From: Actinomycetes bacterium
GTDB taxonomy: Bacteria; Actinomycetota; Actinomycetes; Propionibacteriales; Propionibacteriaceae
Length of the DNA stretch: 29,139 nt
Direction: 5' to 3'
Assembly (NCBI GenBank): GCA_023442485.1
Contig: JAEZZG010000031.1
Location: 1 to 29,139 of the forward strand
Of the stretch, positions 1 through 6,818 are shown in pieces. Each line of letters starts with the position of its first letter. The stretch's first letter is position 1. A program made the translations under genes and the position numbers. The notes under the pieces are model-generated. The model saw only the letters and a list, made by a program, of their open reading frames with translations. It did no database searches and was not told where the DNA came from.

Positions 1-765
1 ATGATCGGTAAGGTTACCTGGCGCGGTGTGACTTTGGATGCGCGTACTGCGGCGCAGATGGCGGAAGTGGCTAGGATCACGTCTTTCTATGTCAATCCGA
101 CCCAAGGCAGTTTTCGCCCGTCGACGAAGTATTCAGCGTCGACTCATGCTGGCGGCGGCGCGGTCGATATTTCCGTCTACGGGTTGAGCGCGGCACAAGA
201 AACCGAGCTGATCCGAGTCTTGGACAAGGTTGGCATGGTCGGCTGGATCAGACCAGCCATCAAAGGGCTATGGGTCAGGCATTGTCACGCTCTGTCGATG
301 CCTGCGGGCAAGAAAGGCCCCGGTTTACTTCACCGGTCTGCGTGGCGCCAGATTCAGGCGTGTATGAGGGGCCGGGACGGGTTGGCTAGTAACGGGCCGG
401 ACCCGCATAAGAATCTGAGAACTTTCACAACGTGGGAAATCTACCAGCAAGGGGGAAATGCTATGTCGTTGACTACGACTCAATCGAAGCAGCTCCAGTC
501 GATCTACACCCAGACTTATCCGGTGCGGAGAAACGGGCAATACATCAACTTGAATCAAGAGGTCGCTGACTCGAAGACGGCCTTGATCCGGATGGAACCC
601 AAGATCGATCAGGGACTAGCGAATCTGGCGGCGAAGATCGACTCGGTCGAGGCGGCCCACAAGAGCCAGCTTGACCTTGTCAAGGAAGCCGCTAAGCAAG
701 GCGTCGCTGAGGCGTTGAGAGAGCTGCGGGCGGACGTGAAGTTGACTATCTCGAAGGAGGTCTAG
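1..765 (+). CDS. phage endolysin, M15-type peptidase with C-terminal coiled coil
   Basis: This is a 254-residue phage lysin that would cut peptidoglycan peptides at lysis. Residues 5-125 resemble the M15/D-Ala-D-Ala carboxypeptidase-like enzymes of actinobacterial phages: a QGSF segment (35-38), a zinc-site pattern STHAGGGAVDI (H49, D56), a WIRPA stretch, and a second histidine pair HCH (94-96). It ends with the RDGLASNGPDP motif that closes this domain in related lysins. Residues 155-254 are rich in Lys, Glu, Ala and Gln and look like a coiled coil; I see no recognised cell-wall-binding repeat. The ATG is the first base of the window, so an upstream start cannot be excluded. The holin-like gene follows after 3 bases, which supports a lysis cassette. 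The family call is firm; the exact bond cut is inferred. Confidence 0.85.
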   Translation: MIGKVTWRGVTLDARTAAQMAEVARITSFYVNPTQGSFRPSTKYSASTHAGGGAVDISVYGLSAAQETELIRVLDKVGMVGWIRPAIKGLWVRHCHALSMPAGKKGPGLLHRSAWRQIQACMRGRDGLASNGPDPHKNLRTFTTWEIYQQGGNAMSLTTTQSKQLQSIYTQTYPVRRNGQYINLNQEVADSKTALIRMEPKIDQGLANLAAKIDSVEAAHKSQLDLVKEAAKQGVAEALRELRADVKLTISKEV

Positions 766-768
766 GGC

Positions 769-1101
769 ATGATCTGGACTTTGGACTTTTGGAAAGGCGC
801 GTCGGAGCGGGCGATCAAGACATTCTTCCAAACCCTTGTCGCCTCTATCGGCGTCACCACGGCAGGGCTAGGCGGCGTCGACTGGCCCACTGTCTTGTCC
901 GTGGCGGGGCTAGCCGCTGTGCTGTCTGTGGCGACGTCGATCGGTAACGCCGGGGCGGTCGCTGGCGATCAGGCGTTACCGCGCCGGGCTGAGGCAGAGC
1001 CTGGAGAGGCGGCAGGGTCTGGTGATGTGGGGGTCGGCTACGTTGTTCCGGCATCCACGCTCGAACCGGAGTTTGACCCTTCCCTGGTGGTTCGAGCCTA
1101 G
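769..1101 (+). CDS. phage holin-like membrane protein
   Basis: This is a 110-residue protein that probably forms the membrane hole releasing the endolysin. The N-terminus (about 1-20) is charged and amphipathic. Two hydrophobic, Gly/Ala-rich segments follow (about 20-36 and 41-62), separated by a GGVDWP turn, as in small phage holins of actinobacteriophages. The C-terminal 45 residues are hydrophilic and acidic. A strong AAGGAGG ribosome site overlaps the end of the lysin gene, and the ATG lies 3 bases after the lysin stop, so the two genes are almost certainly co-translated. Size, topology and position support the call; no diagnostic catalytic motif exists for holins. Confidence 0.75.
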   Translation: MIWTLDFWKGASERAIKTFFQTLVASIGVTTAGLGGVDWPTVLSVAGLAAVLSVATSIGNAGAVAGDQALPRRAEAEPGEAAGSGDVGVGYVVPASTLEPEFDPSLVVRA

Positions 1102-1164
1102 ACCCGGGAGGGGTGCCGTCGAAGAAAACTAAAACGAGGTTACCCGCCTCAGAGACGCGTTTGA

Positions 1165-1206
1165 GGGAAAACTTTTCCCGATTCGCCATTTCAAAACGCG
1201 GTTTTG
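1165..1206 (+). other. two short inverted repeats after the lysis cassette
   Basis: Between the holin stop and the next gene lie GGGAAAA-C-TTTTCCC (1165-1179) and CAAAAC-GCG-GTTTTG (1192-1206). A third, CGAGGCG...CGCCTCG, spans 1276-1306. They could end the phage late transcript or bind a phage protein. None has a classic long stem followed by a U-run. I see no gene in 1102-1329. Confidence 0.3.
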
Positions 1207-1329
1207 GGGTAGAGAGGTGACTTTGGCGCGCCCCGGTGGTTTGACTGACGCGGCGTGAACCTGTGTGAAAGATCACGAGGCGCGCGGCTATTTATTCAAC
1301 GCCTCGCGCCTTCTGCCGAGGTGACCTAC

Positions 1330-2004
1330 TCATGCTTGTCCCTCCATCCGCACCCACTTCACCGACCACGGGTAGTCGAACAGCTCGCACAGGAGCGCGA
1401 TCTGCCCGACGGTGGAGGCGGTGGCATTGAGCTCGTCCAGGGTGACCCCGGCTCTTTCAGCGCTGACCCTGGAGGCATAGCGGGTCAGCTCCACGGTATC
1501 CGGTTCCCCGTACTCGTCCTCGAAGGCGGCGAGCTGGTCAAGGACCTTTTGTAACTGTTCCATGCGGATCTGCCACTTCGAGAGAATCCACGTCACGGCT
1601 TTCGCCGATGGCTGAGTGTCCAGTTCCCACTTCGTCGCGGTGCGTTTATCTACGCCCAGCTCATCGGCGACCGTTTGGACGGTGAGTCCGAGTGTTTCTC
1701 GGATCGTTTTGAACTCTGCACAATTCATGGTCAAGTATCTTTCAGGGAGGTGCCCGGGCTGACAAGCCCGGGCTGTTTTCGCGTTTACGGAGAGGTAGGC
1801 GTGTCCCTCGATGATCGCGTGGAAGACACGCTTGGTGGAGGAAAACTCACGGTGGACTCTGACCAGCTCGCCGTAGCTGGAGAAGGTCTCGCGGTTGAGA
1901 ACCTTAGCCCCGTTGATGTTGTGCCTCGCGGGCTTGGAGGCGGCGTAGTCGTCAGAGGGTGAGGGGGTAGTGAGGATGTTGTTTAGCTGATATGAATAAT
2001 CCAC
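1330..2004 (-). CDS. prophage-border helix-turn-helix protein
   Basis: This is a 224-residue leftward ORF opening with GTG. Residues about 93-160 form an XRE-like helix-turn-helix: FKTIRETLGLTVQTVADELG followed by DKRTATKWE. A helical region (IRMEQLQKVLDQLAAFEDEYGEP) and a conserved-looking C-terminus follow. It is probably a DNA-binding regulator carried by the prophage. Residues 1-92 have no family I recognise, but their codons end mostly in G or C, so they look translated. An alternative start at ATG 1728 would give 132 residues covering only the HTH part; neither start has a convincing Shine-Dalgarno sequence. A perfect hairpin lies just upstream of that internal ATG, so two separate small genes are also possible. 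The gene is oriented against the lysis genes, as many accessory prophage genes are. Confidence 0.6.
   Translation of the reverse strand: MDYSYQLNNILTTPSPSDDYAASKPARHNINGAKVLNRETFSSYGELVRVHREFSSTKRVFHAIIEGHAYLSVNAKTARACQPGHLPERYLTMNCAEFKTIRETLGLTVQTVADELGVDKRTATKWELDTQPSAKAVTWILSKWQIRMEQLQKVLDQLAAFEDEYGEPDTVELTRYASRVSAERAGVTLDELNATASTVGQIALLCELFDYPWSVKWVRMEGQA
1752..1779 (+). terminator. perfect 9-bp hairpin with T-rich tail
   Basis: GCCCGGGCT (1752-1760), loop GACA and AGCCCGGGC (1765-1773) form a perfect GC-rich stem followed by TGTTTT on the plus strand. It looks like an intrinsic terminator for rightward transcription, possibly the phage late operon. It lies inside the leftward HTH reading frame, which is odd. 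Confidence 0.5.
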
Positions 2005-2020
2005 ACCTCTAATAGGGGTG
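2004..2020. promoter_or_regulatory. near-palindrome overlapping the HTH gene start
   Basis: CACCTCTA-A-TAGGGGTG has two 8-base arms with a single mismatch and overlaps the GTG start codon of the leftward HTH gene. A symmetric site at a regulator's own start suggests autoregulation. This is inference from position and symmetry only. Confidence 0.35.
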
Positions 2021-2108
2021 CGTCAAGTCCCCGATGAGGGCATTGTCAAGTTGTGACCTAACTGCACATGTATCGCACGGAATCAATGGCACTCGATAAA
2101 ATGCCTAG

Positions 2109-2501
2109 TCAGAGGGCGGAGAAAAGCTCTATAGGAATAGTCTCAACCTAATTTGGTTCTTCCTATCTGGGTTCTGGCTCGCCGCCTCCTACGTCATCGC
2201 CGGGATCGTCGCTTGCCTCCTCATCGTCACCTTCCCCGCCGGTGTTGCCTGTTTCCGCATCGCCTCCTACGCGCTGTGGCCCTTCGGGCGAACAATCATC
2301 CGCGATCCAGGTCTGTCACCCGTCTCAACGATCTCTAACGTGATCTGGCTGGTGTTCTTCGGCTGGTGGATTGCTCTGTGCCACCTGATCTCCGCCGCTG
2401 TGCTGGCGGTGACCATCATCGGCATCCCGCTTGCCGCCGCCAACCTGCGGATGATCCCGATCTCGCTGAGGCCTTTCGGTGCAATCGTGATCAGTTCTTG
2501 A
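2109..2501 (+). pseudogene. yccF: YccF-family membrane protein, 5' end lost
   Basis: The frame from the stop TAG (2106-2108) to the TGA at 2499-2501 encodes a clear YccF (DUF307) protein. It carries LNLIWFFLSGFWLA at the N-terminus, SYALWPFGRTI in the middle, then a second YccF half with VIWLVFFGWWIALCH, TIIGIPLAAANLRMIPISL and PFG. There are four hydrophobic segments, as the family has. No ATG, GTG, TTG or CTG occurs in frame before the conserved LNLIW, which normally sits only a few residues after the initiator Met. The break coincides with the end of the prophage, so the phage probably integrated at the 5' end of yccF and removed its start codon and promoter. A single sequencing error or an unusual start codon are alternatives. 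The rest of the frame is intact, so the event looks recent. Confidence 0.75.
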
Positions 2502-2526
2502 TTCCCGGGCAGACCCCAAGACGCGA

Positions 2527-3807
2527 TTAACGGTTCGGAGAATCGGAGATCAAAACCATGCCGGCTGCGCGTTTGGCCTTGTCGCGGGCCTCTTCTATGG
2601 GTCCTCGGGCTAAGGCGACCCCCATGCGGCGTCCTGGACGAGAAACGGGTTTGCGGAAGAGCCGAACATCGTCGGCTACGGCTAGTGCATCCGCGAGACC
2701 GCGATAGGTCGGCTGCTCAATCTCGTCCGGGCAACTAGCTTTGATGACTGCTGAGGCACCCGGGCTCACCAGCGTGGTATCCACCGGCAATCCAAGGATA
2801 GCTCGGGCATGGAGATCAAACTCGGATTGGTGTTGGGTGACGGAAGTCACCATCCCGGTGTCGTGAGGACGGGGAGAGACTTCAGAGAACCACACCTGGT
2901 CTCCGGCAACGAATAACTCCACCCCGAAGATACCGAGCATCTCTTCCTCGGGAGCCTGATCTGCTAATGCCTCGACGACGGCGGCTGCGATCTGGCGCGC
3001 CCGCTCGTAGGCAACCGGAGACATTGGCTGTGGCTGCCACGACTCCACATAGTCCCCGCTGACCTGACGGTGACCGATCGGTTCACAAAACGCGAGGCAC
3101 GGCTCCCCGTTGACTAGGGAGCGCACCGTCAACAAAGTGATCTCGTAATCGAACTCGACCTGGGACTCGACGATCACCCAGTTGGTTGTAGCTCTCGCCC
3201 CCGATTGGGCTTCCTCCCAGGCCTGATCGATCTGCTCCGCGTTGGGGACGAAAGACTGCCCATGCCCTGACGACGACATGGTGGGCTTGACGAAACAGGG
3301 ATAGCCGATCTCCCCGGCAACCTGACGCAAGGCCTCGACCGAATCCGCGAATCCATAGTTCGACGTGGGCACGCCTGCGATCCGTGCCGCCACATCGCGG
3401 ATTCGACGACGGTCAAAGGTGGCGGAAACCGCCGCTGAGTGCGGGACCACATGGAGGTCTGAGCGTTGAGCTACCTGCGTCAACACGTCGACCGCCACCT
3501 GCTCAATCTCAGGAACCACCAACTGCGGCTTCACCTCGTCAATGACCTTGCTCAACGCCACGCCATCCGTCATGGGGAAGACGCGGGATTCGTCACTGAC
3601 TTGCATCGCGGGGGCGTCGGGGTAGGAATCACAGGCGACCACATAGGCTCCGAGCCGCTTCAAGGAAATCACCAGTTCGCGCCCCAGCTCACCTGAACCG
3701 AGGAGTAAGACCGTCGTCGGGATCAAGGAATTGGCGGCAGTGACGGCAGTGGCGGCGCCACCAGATGCGGCGGACGCTCCTGGGCTCGGCACAGAAGAAC
3801 AAGACAT
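2527..3807 (-). CDS. purT: formate-dependent phosphoribosylglycinamide formyltransferase (GAR transformylase 2)
   Basis: PurT makes formyl-GAR from GAR, formate and ATP in purine synthesis, bypassing the folate-dependent PurN step. The 426-residue protein has the ATP-grasp layout: an N-terminal nucleotide-binding fold with LLLGSGELG (about 35-42), the CDSYPDAPAMQV substrate loop, VVPEIE, the GYPCFVKPTMSSSGHGQSF ATP loop, FDYEITLLTVR, the GHRQVSGDYVESWQPQPMSP signature, and FSEVSPRPHDTGMVT. The ATG at 3807 has GGGAGA 5 bases upstream, so I prefer it to the earlier TTG at 3849. The first 30 residues (Ser/Ala-rich) extend beyond the usual start and have no evident role. It is transcribed divergently from the cyclase gene and converges on the yccF remnant. 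Confidence 0.95.
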   Translation of the reverse strand: MSCSSVPSPGASAASGGAATAVTAANSLIPTTVLLLGSGELGRELVISLKRLGAYVVACDSYPDAPAMQVSDESRVFPMTDGVALSKVIDEVKPQLVVPEIEQVAVDVLTQVAQRSDLHVVPHSAAVSATFDRRRIRDVAARIAGVPTSNYGFADSVEALRQVAGEIGYPCFVKPTMSSSGHGQSFVPNAEQIDQAWEEAQSGARATTNWVIVESQVEFDYEITLLTVRSLVNGEPCLAFCEPIGHRQVSGDYVESWQPQPMSPVAYERARQIAAAVVEALADQAPEEEMLGIFGVELFVAGDQVWFSEVSPRPHDTGMVTSVTQHQSEFDLHARAILGLPVDTTLVSPGASAVIKASCPDEIEQPTYRGLADALAVADDVRLFRKPVSRPGRRMGVALARGPIEEARDKAKRAAGMVLISDSPNR

Positions 3808-3981
3808 GGAGATCTCCCAAAGGCGAGGGGTTGACCGGGACCGGGTCAACGAAACGACTTCAACACAACGGCGAGGCGCCAGCGCTCAGTCTAATCCGCT
3901 CGCATGATGGACTAGACGCCCGGTCACGTCGTGGCCACTACTGTGGGGCTCAACAATCTCCGCCTAGGAATCATTGAAGGA

Positions 3982-3999
3982 GTGAGGCTGCCGCCTCAC
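3982..3999. promoter_or_regulatory. perfect inverted repeat upstream of the cyclase gene
   Basis: GTGAGGC-TGCC-GCCTCAC lies 22 bases before the chosen cyclase start, in the divergent purT/cyclase intergenic region. It could be an operator or a 5' leader hairpin. It is too short and lacks a T-run for a terminator. Confidence 0.35.
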
Positions 4000-4020
4000 C
4001 TAACTGACTCAAGGATGACC

Positions 4021-4773
4021 ATGTATCCACTCTGGCAAGCATTAGACAAGGCAAAACAGTACCGCTGGGTCGAACTCTCCCATTCCCTCAACAACGACTC
4101 CCCCCACTGGGCCGGGGTCGGCGATGACGCCATCGAGCTCGGCACCACCATTTTTGACTGGGGCAACCCCATGCTGGAGTGCCTCATCCAAACCTTCAAA
4201 TTCCCCGGTCAGTTCGGCACCCACGTCGACTTCCCGGGCCATTTCATCAAGGGACGGCGCTTGTCCGAGACCTACTCCGTCAAAGACCTGATCTTCCCGC
4301 TGTGCGTCATCGACATCACCGACAAGGTAGCCGAGGACGACACCTACGCCGTCACCGTCGAAGACATCAAGGCTTACGAAGACAAATACGGGCCGATTCC
4401 CGACGGCGCCCTAGTCGCCCTGCGCACCGACTGGTCGAAACGCTGGCCTGACATCGACGCCATCAACAACGCCAACGAGGACAGCGAAGAGAACTTCCCC
4501 GGCTGGTCCCTCCCCGCCTTGAAATATCTGTACGAGACCCGCAATGCGGCCGCCAATGGTCACGAGACTCTTGACACGGACGCATCGAAGGAAGCCGCCA
4601 AGGCCGGAGATTTGGCATGTGAGCGCTACGTCTTAGATCAAGACAAGATTCAGATCGAGATGTTGACCAACCTGGATCAGGTTGCCCCTGCGGGTGCCGT
4701 CGCGATCGTCTCCTACCCGAGGATTGAAGGCGCAACTGGGCTGCCCGCGACGGTTTATTGCATTACTGAATAA
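4021..4773 (+). CDS. cyclase family protein (kynurenine formamidase-like metal hydrolase)
   Basis: This 250-residue protein belongs to the cyclase/KynB-like hydrolase family (PF04199). The metal-binding signature GTHVDFPGH is at 66-74. WVELSHSLNNDSPHW at the N-terminus and VALRTDWSKRW in the middle are also typical. Family members hydrolyse N-formylkynurenine to kynurenine plus formate, or open other amides and lactones; the substrate here is unknown. The ATG at 4021 has AAGG 6 bases upstream, better than ATG 4015 or the extended GTG start. The gene stands alone, divergent from purT and convergent with metS, with a strong terminator downstream. The proximity to a formate-using enzyme is suggestive but not proof of a formyl substrate. 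Confidence 0.8.
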   Translation: MYPLWQALDKAKQYRWVELSHSLNNDSPHWAGVGDDAIELGTTIFDWGNPMLECLIQTFKFPGQFGTHVDFPGHFIKGRRLSETYSVKDLIFPLCVIDITDKVAEDDTYAVTVEDIKAYEDKYGPIPDGALVALRTDWSKRWPDIDAINNANEDSEENFPGWSLPALKYLYETRNAAANGHETLDTDASKEAAKAGDLACERYVLDQDKIQIEMLTNLDQVAPAGAVAIVSYPRIEGATGLPATVYCITE

Positions 4774-4828
4774 GACCGCCGGCACCTCGTCACTGAACGG
4801 GCTTCGGCGATAAATAGCTAAATAGCAG

Positions 4829-4860
4829 TGTGGGTGAGATTGCTAATAATCTCACCCACA
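4829..4860. terminator. bidirectional hairpin between convergent genes
   Basis: TGTGGGTGAGATT (4829-4841), loop GCTAAT and AATCTCACCCACA (4848-4860) form a perfect 13-bp stem. It sits between the cyclase stop and the metS stop, which face each other, so it can end both transcripts. The A/T-rich base of the flanks is modest rather than a clean U-run. Confidence 0.75.
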
Positions 4861-4881
4861 TCGTCTTTCCTAGAACAGGAT

Positions 4882-5040
4882 TTAGTCGTCGTTGACGGCG
4901 GCGGCACCCATCGTCGAGAGCAGTTCTTTCTCGTCGACGTCAGGATCTTTGAGCATCCGCAACGCCACCACAGATCCGACCAACCCGCCCCACACCAGCA
5001 GAGTGGTCACGACCATGAGCAAAATAGCTGGGGCTGTCAT
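4882..5040 (-). CDS. metS: MetS-like small subunit of methionine/alanine importer
   Basis: This is a 52-residue protein starting MTAPAILLMVVTTLLVWGG. It has one transmembrane helix (about 4-28), a short positive turn (LRMLKDPD), and an acidic tail ending AAAVNDD. This is the pattern of the MetS/small-importer-subunit family (PF16951), known as the required partner of the MetP NSS transporter in Corynebacterium. The ATG overlaps the transporter stop as ATGA (4 bases), and AGGAG stands upstream, so translation is coupled to the transporter. The gene ends just before the shared terminator hairpin. It is too short for common ORF length cut-offs and easily missed. Confidence 0.85.
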   Translation of the reverse strand: MTAPAILLMVVTTLLVWGGLVGSVVALRMLKDPDVDEKELLSTMGAAAVNDD

Positions 5041-6698
5041 CCTTGGGCTCCTTTCGCGAGGGACGGATCAGCGTTGACGTCTGCGGCAGGGCGGGCACTC
5101 ACCTGAGGACGTTGTGGCCCTCTCTGCACTCGGGCATGGGCTGGCGGGCCTGACATCATCTCTACCGCCTCCGGCGAGTCTTTCCACGGCAGCATCGTCA
5201 TGACCAGGGAGAAAAGCAGGGCGAAGATCACTGAACCCCAGCCGAAGATCAACAGATAACCCTGGCTGTGGCCGCCGTAGGGTTCCTTGATGAGCTGGAT
5301 GATCGACCCCGTCAACATCACGGTGAGTACCGCCGGGACCACGAGCCCGACGATGTAGTTCCACACCTTGGGTACTTTCACAGACGAGACGGTATTGAGG
5401 TGGTGGCGGAGTTTATTGAGTTTCTTCCACAGCACGGCAGCGACCACCGTCATCGCGATCGCCGAGCCAACCACACCGACACCGTTGATGAAGTTATCCA
5501 TGACGTCGAGGGCATCTAAGCCCGAGCGGGTTCCGAAGAGGAGGATCGAGATCACTGCTGCCGGGATTCCCATCACCAAGGCGGCGTTGCGCGGGTTGAA
5601 ACCAAATTTATCTTGGAGACCGCCAGACACTACTTGGAGAAGGGAGAGCAGAGAGGTAAAACCGGCGAGAACCAGGGAGGTGAAGAAGAGACACCCGAAT
5701 AGGGGGCCACCTGGCATCATCGAGATGATTTGGGGGAAGGTGACGAAGGAGAGGATCGGGCCGGTGATCCCGGTCAGTTCATTGACCCCCACCCCGGTTC
5801 CGTGCGCCATGAAGCCGAGGGCGGAAAACACACCGATCCCGGCGAGCACCTCGAAAGAGGAGTTGGCAAAACCTGCGACGAGACCGGTGCCCACCAGGTT
5901 AGACCGGGGTTTGAGGTAGGAAGAGTAGGTCAACATGATCCCGAAGGCGATCGACATTGAATAGAAGATCTGGGCAAAGGCAGCTAGCCACACATTCGTG
6001 TCGGTAAGTGTGTCCCAGTTCGGGGTAAACAAGGCGTTGAGACCGTCGAGGGCACCGGGAAGGAAGAGGGCTCGCACCACCATCACCGTGAATAGGACCA
6101 CCAGTAACGGCAGGAATACCTTGTTCGCTAGTTCGATACCGCCGGCTAGGCCTCGCGCCATGATGAACACCACCAGGACCCAGACCAGGGCCAATGGGAT
6201 CATCACGCCGAGGACGGGAGTTAGCGAGAAGGTTCCGGCCTCTGCCGTCTGGAGATACTTGTTCAGGAAGAAGTCGAGGGTGTCTGCACCCCAGGCTTCG
6301 GTGACGGAGTAGACGGCATAGCGACAAGCCCACGCGATCACCACGGCGTAGTACAGGAAGATCACTAGGCACACCGCCACCTGGAACCAGCCGAGGAATT
6401 CCCCTACACGCGGAGAACGACGCGTGAAACGTCTCAGGGCTAGTGGCGGGGAACCTCGGAACTTATGCCCGATGGCGTAGTCGAGCAGGAGCACAGGAAT
6501 ACCCACCACGATCAGAGCGATCAGGTAGGGCACCATGAACGCGCCGCCACCGTTGGTGTAAGCAACCCCGGGGAACCTCCAGATATTGCCGAGACCGATG
6601 GCTGACCCGATGGCTGCCAGTAAGAACAAGCCCTGGCCAGTCCAGGTTTCACGACTACTCCTGGAAGTGGAGGGCTGAGTATCTGGTGAACTCGTCAT
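5037..6698 (-). CDS. metP: neurotransmitter:sodium symporter (NSS) family amino-acid transporter, MetP-like
   Basis: This is a 553-residue sodium-dependent transporter. The NSS signature is at the N-terminus: GSAIGLGNIWRFPGVAYTNGGGAFMVPY, where TM1 unwinds to bind sodium and substrate. About 11-12 hydrophobic segments follow, including FYSMSIAFGIMLTYSSYL (TM6 region) and SLLQVVSGGLQDKFG. The last 45 residues are cytoplasmic and polar. The ATG at 6698 has an AAGGAGG site 6 bases upstream, so the longer frame from 6749 is rejected. The overlapping metS gene downstream points to the MetP class, which imports methionine and alanine; transport of another neutral amino acid is possible. It forms a two-gene operon with metS. 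Confidence 0.9.
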   Translation of the reverse strand: MTSSPDTQPSTSRSSRETWTGQGLFLLAAIGSAIGLGNIWRFPGVAYTNGGGAFMVPYLIALIVVGIPVLLLDYAIGHKFRGSPPLALRRFTRRSPRVGEFLGWFQVAVCLVIFLYYAVVIAWACRYAVYSVTEAWGADTLDFFLNKYLQTAEAGTFSLTPVLGVMIPLALVWVLVVFIMARGLAGGIELANKVFLPLLVVLFTVMVVRALFLPGALDGLNALFTPNWDTLTDTNVWLAAFAQIFYSMSIAFGIMLTYSSYLKPRSNLVGTGLVAGFANSSFEVLAGIGVFSALGFMAHGTGVGVNELTGITGPILSFVTFPQIISMMPGGPLFGCLFFTSLVLAGFTSLLSLLQVVSGGLQDKFGFNPRNAALVMGIPAAVISILLFGTRSGLDALDVMDNFINGVGVVGSAIAMTVVAAVLWKKLNKLRHHLNTVSSVKVPKVWNYIVGLVVPAVLTVMLTGSIIQLIKEPYGGHSQGYLLIFGWGSVIFALLFSLVMTMLPWKDSPEAVEMMSGPPAHARVQRGPQRPQVSARPAADVNADPSLAKGAQG

Positions 6699-6818
6699 CT
6701 TTCCTCCTTGAATTTCTGGAGGAAAGACTAAACCCACATCCCACCCCACATCGTGTGTCCGATATTTGAGAAATGCGCCAGTATGTGGGATGGGATGGTG
6801 GTGACAAGGAGATTTGGC

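Noticed and set aside
854..1276. Leftward Arg/Pro-rich frame over the holin gene
   Set aside because: Shadow of the holin frame; composition typical of a false frame in GC-rich DNA.
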